This document shows positions 10,906 through 15,426 of a stretch of 15,426 nucleotides of DNA, one piece after another; position 1 is the first letter of the stretch; each line of letters opens with the position of its first letter. Made by a program: the position numbers and the translations under genes. The stretch covers positions 1 through 15,426 of the forward strand of contig DASYQJ010000043.1 in assembly GCA_036005605.1 (NCBI GenBank), in the 5' to 3' direction. Under the pieces are notes generated by a model. The model had not been told where the DNA came from. It searched no databases and saw only the letters and a list, made by a program, of their open reading frames with translations. This stretch comes from JALZAA01 sp036005605 (GTDB lineage: Bacteria > Actinomycetota > Acidimicrobiia > IMCC26256 > JACDBD01).

Positions 10906-11904
10906 CTACGGCACCGGCTCCGGAGTTGTGGTCGTCGTCGCCGTCGGCTGGCGGGGCGCGCCCCGCGGCGGCACGACACTCCCCCGACCGCCGCGCACAA
11001 CCCAGCGGCCGTACCGCGGATCGACGTCCACGTCGGCGCGGGCCACCAGCGCGTCCAGTTGCCGCTGCGCTTCGGGTGACTGCTGCTCGAGACGCTGTCG
11101 GAGCGGGCCCTCGAGCAGCTCGAACGGGATCGTGTCGCGCACGAGGATGACGTGCCAGCCGAACTGGGTCTGGACCGGCGCCGACACCTGGTTCAGCGGG
11201 AGCGCGGACGCGGCCTGCTGGAACTGCGGGTCGAACTGCTGGCCGTCGATGCAACCGAGCGCGCCGCCGTCGATGGCCGAGTTTCGATCTGTCGATTGCT
11301 GGCTGGCGAGCGTCTCGAAGCTCGTGCCCGCTCGGACCTGGGCGGCGAGCCCCGCCGCCAGCTGCTGGCTCGGCACGAGAATGTGCGACACGAAGCGACC
11401 CGACGGGCATTGCTGTCGGAGCTGGGCGACCGCGGTGGTGTACGCGGCGCGGACATCGGCGTCGCTCGGGGCCGTGCCGGTCGCGCGGAGCAGCGCCTGC
11501 TGACGGGAGAACCGCGCGTCCGCGCGGTCGCGGAACCACTGCGGGAACTCCGCGAACACCTGCGGACCGAAGAAGCTCTCGGCCTGCGCCTGCCCGGCGC
11601 GCCGGTCCGCCGCCGTCACCGTGATGTGGCGCCGCCGCACTGCACGGTCGACGACCGGTTGCTGGGCGATCTGCGTGAGCCAGATCGTGCTCCCGCTCGA
11701 CTTGATGGTGCCGTCGCTCGAGCTGATCTGCTCCTTCAACCCGGGGTTGTCGGCGATGGCCTGCAGCTCGTCGTCGACCGACGATCGCGAGATCTCGGTC
11801 CCGTTCACGGTCAGTGCCGACGGACGCACGGCCGAGCAGCCGGCGAGGGCCGTCACGGCCACGACACCGGCAAGCGCGAACGAGCTGCGTACGAGGGTTC
11901 TCAC
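10906..11904 (-). CDS. PpiC/SurA-type peptidyl-prolyl isomerase lipoprotein
   Basis: The 332-residue exported protein begins with an Arg-containing signal peptide ending in the lipobox LAGC, making Cys23 the likely lipidated residue. It then has a SurA-N-like helical chaperone region (about 30-165: LTVNGTEISRSSVDDELQA) and one parvulin domain (167-256: SGRFVSHILVP, SFETLASQQSTD, DGGALGCIDG, VSAPVQTQFGWHVILV). It should assist folding of secreted proteins on the outer membrane face, like PrsA/SurA. It ends in a Thr/Pro tail (319-332). Cys166 and Cys218 flank and sit in the parvulin domain and could form a disulfide. GTG 11904 overlaps the mfd stop (GTGA) and places the signal peptide at residue 1. 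It lies between mfd and mazG, where mycobacteria have none (their lipoprotein LpqU follows mazG). Confidence 0.9.
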   Translation of the reverse strand: MRTLVRSSFALAGVVAVTALAGCSAVRPSALTVNGTEISRSSVDDELQAIADNPGLKEQISSSDGTIKSSGSTIWLTQIAQQPVVDRAVRRRHITVTAADRRAGQAQAESFFGPQVFAEFPQWFRDRADARFSRQQALLRATGTAPSDADVRAAYTTAVAQLRQQCPSGRFVSHILVPSQQLAAGLAAQVRAGTSFETLASQQSTDRNSAIDGGALGCIDGQQFDPQFQQAASALPLNQVSAPVQTQFGWHVILVRDTIPFELLEGPLRQRLEQQSPEAQRQLDALVARADVDVDPRYGRWVVRGGRGSVVPPRGAPRQPTATTTTTPEPVP

Positions 11905-14900
11905 GGCGCGGCGGATGCTACCGGCGCGGCTTCGTCGGCGGGAACCAGCTCCCCGAGCAGGTCGACGAGCCTGGCGCACAATTCCGCTCCCGATCCCGAG
12001 ACCGGGATGGCAACCTCGCCGTCGGCCTTGGCCACCGCCCCGGGCACGAGCCGGCGCAGCCGGATCTTCTCCGACTCCCGCAGCTCGAGGCCGGTGATGC
12101 GCGCCACGCCCCGCTGGACCGAGAGGCTGCGCATACCCGTGCGCACGCACTCGGCGCGCAGGCGCGCCACGTCCAGGAGGGCCGCCGCCGGGCCCGGGGG
12201 TGGCCCGTACCGGTCGTGCCATTCGGCCCGGATGTCGTCGACGTCGGGCGGGGTCGTGACCGCGGCCAGGCGCCGGTACGCCTCCATGCGCACGTCGTCG
12301 CGCGACAGGTACTCGGTCGGCAGGTAGGCGTCGACGGGGACGTCGATCGTCACCTCGACCGGCGCCGGCGGCGTCTCGCCCTTCAGCTCCCCGACCGCCT
12401 CGGTGACGAGCTGGCAGTAGAGGTCGAATCCGACGGCGGCGATGTGCCCGGACTGCTCGGCGCCGAGCATGTTGCCGGCTCCGCGGATCTCGAGGTCGCG
12501 CATTGCGATCTTGAACCCGGAGCCGAGGTCGGTGAACTCGCCGATCGTCTTGAGCCGCTCGTAGGCCTCCTCGGTGAGTGACTGCTCACGCGGGTGGAAC
12601 AGGTACGCGTAGGCGCGCTGGCCACGGCGTCCGATGCGACCGCGCAGCTGGTAGAGCTGCGCGAGCCCGAGCAGATCGGACCGGTCGACGACGAGCGTGT
12701 TGACCGTCGGGATGTCGAGCCCGCTCTCGACGATCGTGGTGCAGACCAGCACGTCGTACTCGCGCTCCCAGAAGTCGAGCACGACCCGCTCGAGGCGACC
12801 CTCGTCCATCTGCCCGTGCGCCACGCCGATGCGCGCCTCGGGAACGAGCTCGCGCAGCTGCTCGCTCACGAAGTCGATGTCCTGCACCCGGTTGTGGACG
12901 AAGAACACCTGGCCCTCACGCAGCAACTCCCGCCGGATCGCCTCGGCGGCGGCGCGGTCGTCGAACTCGCCCACATAGGTGAGGATGGGCTGGCGATCCT
13001 CGGGCGGCGTGTTCACGAGCGAGAGGTCGCGGATCCCGGTGAGCGACATCTCGAGCGTGCGCGGGATGGGAGTCGCCGTGAGCGTGAGCACGTCCACGTT
13101 GGTGCGGAGCTGCTTGACGAGCTCCTTGTGCTGCACACCGAAGCGCTGCTCCTCGTCGACGACGAGCAGCCCGAGGTCCTTGAACCGCACGTCGCCCGAC
13201 AGCAGGCGGTGGGTCGCGATCACCACGTCGACCGACCCCTCGGTGACGCCGTCGACCACGGCGGCCTGCTCCTTTGCGGTCAAGAACCGCGACAGCACCT
13301 CGACGCGCACCGGGTAGTTCGCGAAGCGCTCGCGGAAGGTCTGGCCGTGCTGGTTGGCGAGCAGCGTGGTCGGTACGAGCACCGCGACCTGCTTGCCGTC
13401 CTGCACGGCCTTGAACGCGGCGCGAATCGCGACCTCGGTCTTGCCGTACCCGACGTCGCCGCACACGAGACGGTCCATGGGGACGGGCCGTTCCATGTCG
13501 GCCTTCACGTCCTCGATGGCCTGCGCCTGGTCGGGCGTCTCCTCGTACGGGAAGGCCTCCTCGATCTCGCGCTGCCACGGCGTGTCCGGTCCGAAGGCGT
13601 GGCCGGTCGTGGCGAGCCGGCGGCGGTAGAGAACGACGAGCTCCTGGGCGATCTCGCGCACCGCGGACCGGACGCGGGCGCGGGTCTTCTCCCAGTCGCT
13701 GCCGCCCATGCGGTTCAGCGTGGGCGTCTCGCCACCGGTGTAGCGGCGCACCGCGCCGACCTGGTCGGTCGGGACGTAGAGCTTGTCGCCGGCTCGGTAC
13801 TCGAGCAGCAGGTAGTCGCGCTCGACGCCGCCGATGGCGCGCGTCGTCATCTCCTTGTAGCGCCCCACGCCGTGCTGGTAATGCACGACGAAGTCGCCGG
13901 GCTCGAGCGCGTCGTAGAAGTCGGCGCCGCGCCGGGCGCCGCGCGGCGCGCGGTGCACACGGCGGCGACCCGTGAGGTCGGCCTCGGCGATGACCGCGAG
14001 GCCCGCGGCCGGCACGACGACGCCGCGCTCGAGTGGCGCGACGACGATGCCGATCTCGCCCGGCGCCACGCCGCGGATCGTCGTGACGCCTTCGCCCGCG
14101 AGCACGTCGTGGAGGCGCCCCGCGGTCCCCTCCCCGTCCGCCGCGAGCACCACGCGGGCGCCGCCGTCGCGCAGGTCTCGCAGCCGGCGCGTGAGCCCCT
14201 CGGTGTCGCCGACGACGGGGTCGAAGCCGGTGCCGGCGAGGAGCGGCGTGTCCGGCGACTCCGGCGCGGCCAGGAGCGCGGTCGCCCCCGCCTTCGTGTG
14301 CGCAAGCAAACGGTCGAATGGCAACGACAGGCGCGGGAACTCACGACCAGAGGTCGCGCCCCATGTCGCCGAGAGAGTCGACCCGAGCGCGGCTTCCTCG
14401 TCGAGGAGCTCCTGGGCGCGGTCGCGCGTGCGCTTGGGCTCGACGAGCAGCACGAGGGCATCGTCGGCCAGCAGATCAGGCAGGAGGTGCTCGCGGTCGG
14501 ACAGCCACGGGAGCCACGACTCCATGCCGTCGAACACCTGGCCGTCGGCGAGACGCTCCCATTGCTCGCGCCCCCATGGCTCGCGCCCGACGAGCCCGAC
14601 GGCTCGGTCGCGCACCTCGTCGGTCGGGAGCAGCTCGCGGGCCGGGAAGACCCACGCCTCGCCGACCTCGTCGGTCGAGCGCTGGTCGGCGACGGAGAAG
14701 CGCGAGAGGCGGTCGACCTCGTCGCCCCAGAGGTCGATGCGCACGGGATGGTCGTCGGTCGCCGGATACACGTCGACGATCGACCCGCGCACCGCGACCT
14801 CGCCGCGCGCTTCGACCTGGTACTCGCGCCGGTATCCGAACGCGACGAGCCGGTTGACCAGCGCGTCGCGATCGAGCTGCACGCCGGGGCGGATGCGGAT

Positions 14901-15341
14901 GGGCTCGAAGTCCTCGACGTGCGGGCCGAGCCGTTGCACCAGCGCCCGCACCGGTGCCACGACCACATCGGGGACGTGCTCACCGCCGGCACGCAGCTTC
15001 CAGATCACGCGCAGGCGGCGGCCCATCGTGTCGAGCGACGGCGATACCCGCTCGAACGGGAGCGTCTCCCAGGCCGGGAACAGCTCGACGGCCCCATCAC
15101 GCCCGAGGTACCGGGCGAGGTCGTGGGCGACGCGCTCGGCCTCGGCGGCCGTGGGCACCGTGACCAGGATCGGACGGCGGGTCGTGACCCGGGTGAGGGC
15201 GGCGAGATAGAGGGCCCGGGCCGGCTCCGGCACCGCCACCACCGGCGCCCGGTCGATCACGGCGCGCACCGCCGGCTCCTCGGCCAGCAGCGCCGGGAGC
15301 TCGGCCAGCAGATCGGCGGTCTCGGTCTCGGTCGTCGTCAT
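11901..15341 (-). CDS. mfd: Transcription-repair coupling factor Mfd
   Basis: The 1146-residue protein has the full Mfd layout. The N-terminal UvrB-homology/UvrA-binding part includes FPAWETLPFERVSPSLDTMGRR (about 92-113). The RNA-polymerase-interacting domain starts at DFVVHYQHGVGRY (483-495). The RecG-like helicase carries Walker A GDVGYGKT (628-635), DEEQ (729-732), TATPIPRTL (755-763) and QLRGRIGRRGQ. A C-terminal TRCF domain (VDVPVDAYLP..., DDVRMEAYRRL) completes it. Mfd pushes stalled polymerase off DNA and brings UvrA to the lesion. Length and motifs are normal. ATG 15341 is the only reasonable start; no Shine-Dalgarno sequence is seen. It heads a run of five genes (mfd, foldase, mazG, ADC-like, SDR) with overlaps of 4 nt or a 2-nt gap, so one transcript from upstream of 15341 probably serves all. 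Confidence 0.98.
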   Translation of the reverse strand: MTTTETETADLLAELPALLAEEPAVRAVIDRAPVVAVPEPARALYLAALTRVTTRRPILVTVPTAAEAERVAHDLARYLGRDGAVELFPAWETLPFERVSPSLDTMGRRLRVIWKLRAGGEHVPDVVVAPVRALVQRLGPHVEDFEPIRIRPGVQLDRDALVNRLVAFGYRREYQVEARGEVAVRGSIVDVYPATDDHPVRIDLWGDEVDRLSRFSVADQRSTDEVGEAWVFPARELLPTDEVRDRAVGLVGREPWGREQWERLADGQVFDGMESWLPWLSDREHLLPDLLADDALVLLVEPKRTRDRAQELLDEEAALGSTLSATWGATSGREFPRLSLPFDRLLAHTKAGATALLAAPESPDTPLLAGTGFDPVVGDTEGLTRRLRDLRDGGARVVLAADGEGTAGRLHDVLAGEGVTTIRGVAPGEIGIVVAPLERGVVVPAAGLAVIAEADLTGRRRVHRAPRGARRGADFYDALEPGDFVVHYQHGVGRYKEMTTRAIGGVERDYLLLEYRAGDKLYVPTDQVGAVRRYTGGETPTLNRMGGSDWEKTRARVRSAVREIAQELVVLYRRRLATTGHAFGPDTPWQREIEEAFPYEETPDQAQAIEDVKADMERPVPMDRLVCGDVGYGKTEVAIRAAFKAVQDGKQVAVLVPTTLLANQHGQTFRERFANYPVRVEVLSRFLTAKEQAAVVDGVTEGSVDVVIATHRLLSGDVRFKDLGLLVVDEEQRFGVQHKELVKQLRTNVDVLTLTATPIPRTLEMSLTGIRDLSLVNTPPEDRQPILTYVGEFDDRAAAEAIRRELLREGQVFFVHNRVQDIDFVSEQLRELVPEARIGVAHGQMDEGRLERVVLDFWEREYDVLVCTTIVESGLDIPTVNTLVVDRSDLLGLAQLYQLRGRIGRRGQRAYAYLFHPREQSLTEEAYERLKTIGEFTDLGSGFKIAMRDLEIRGAGNMLGAEQSGHIAAVGFDLYCQLVTEAVGELKGETPPAPVEVTIDVPVDAYLPTEYLSRDDVRMEAYRRLAAVTTPPDVDDIRAEWHDRYGPPPGPAAALLDVARLRAECVRTGMRSLSVQRGVARITGLELRESEKIRLRRLVPGAVAKADGEVAIPVSGSGAELCARLVDLLGELVPADEAAPVASAAP

Positions 15342-15374
15342 TCGTGTGGTGGTCGTCGCGGCGCGCGCAAGGAG

Positions 15375-15398
15375 CCCCCGACCGATGCCGACCGGGGG
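15375..15398. other. Short stem-loop in the mfd leader
   Basis: CCCCCG (15375-15380) and CGGGGG (15393-15398) form a 6-bp stem with a 12-nt loop, in the proposed 5' leader of mfd. It could attenuate, protect the mRNA, or be a terminator for the gene beyond the right edge. The sequence alone does not decide. Confidence 0.3.
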
Positions 15399-15414
15399 TC
15401 GCGAGCTCGAGCCG

Positions 15415-15420
15415 AGACTA
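15415..15420 (-). promoter_or_regulatory. Candidate -10 element of the mfd operon promoter
   Basis: The minus strand reads TAGTCT about 75 nt upstream of the mfd ATG. This would give a leader of about 66 nt. The -35 region lies outside the window, so the call cannot be completed. Confidence 0.35.
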
Positions 15421-15426
15421 CCGCCC

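Noticed and set aside
9758..11503. Open frame of 581 codons on the plus strand opposite mazG and the foldase
   Set aside because: It crosses a real gene junction on the other strand and shows only codon-bias artefact composition.
9431..11539. Longer MazG start inside the foldase gene
   Set aside because: The upstream part of the frame is Arg/Pro-rich shadow sequence of the foldase; the methylase-like domain begins right after GTG 10903.
1..15426. CRISPR array, tRNA, rRNA, insertion sequence or phage module
   Set aside because: No regularly spaced repeats, no cloverleaf or rRNA sequence, and no transposase, integrase or phage protein found in any frame read.

Overview
The window is GC-rich, densely coded DNA that reads as an actinobacterial chromosome. 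Support comes from GTG starts, GTGA/ATGA gene overlaps, apparent leaderless mRNAs and the gene order. Several genes have the order known from Mycobacterium tuberculosis Rv1020-Rv1026: mfd, mazG, a lipoprotein, eno, an FtsB-like gene, a DUF501 gene and ppx. A PpiC-type lipoprotein sits between mfd and mazG, which fits a deep-branching lineage. Acidimicrobiia is my guess, but the sequence alone does not prove it.

Layout, left to right. (1) 1-1665, minus strand: DUF501 gene and ppx/gppA exopolyphosphatase overlapping by GTGA, then the start of an unknown gene that runs off the left edge. (2) 1666-3064, plus strand: a Crp/Fnr-type regulator transcribed divergently from DUF501 with both promoters overlapping, then a stand-alone cyclic-nucleotide-binding-domain gene and a long stem-loop. 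(3) 3065-4757, minus strand: eno and an FtsB/DivIC-like gene overlapping by 8 nt; eno may be preceded by a 19-codon upstream ORF. (4) 4938-7973, plus strand: cytochrome P450, a small nucleotidyltransferase, a four-helix membrane protein, a 45-residue basic protein and a GNAT acetyltransferase. (5) 7930-15341, minus strand: a tightly packed run mfd > PpiC-type foldase lipoprotein > mazG (YabN-like fusion) > acetoacetate-decarboxylase-like gene > SDR dehydrogenase, with junctions of -4, +2, -4 and -4 nt.

How it works together. The ancestral housekeeping genes cover transcription-coupled repair, nucleotide-pool cleaning, envelope protein folding, glycolysis, septum formation and polyphosphate/ppGpp turnover. 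Two insertions split them: a cyclic-nucleotide signalling pair between DUF501 and ftsB, and a metabolic/accessory block of about 4.7 kb (4758-9430) between mazG and eno. The ADC-like and SDR genes are attached to the 3' end of the mfd-mazG operon, so they probably share its transcript.

No tRNA, rRNA, CRISPR array, insertion sequence, phage gene or toxin-antitoxin pair was recognised. No gene-free stretch exceeds about 180 bases. I see no clear new defence-like system. The least explained content is the nucleotidyltransferase/membrane-protein pair behind the P450, the overlapping leaderless divergent promoters, and the second cNMP-binding protein that lacks an output domain.
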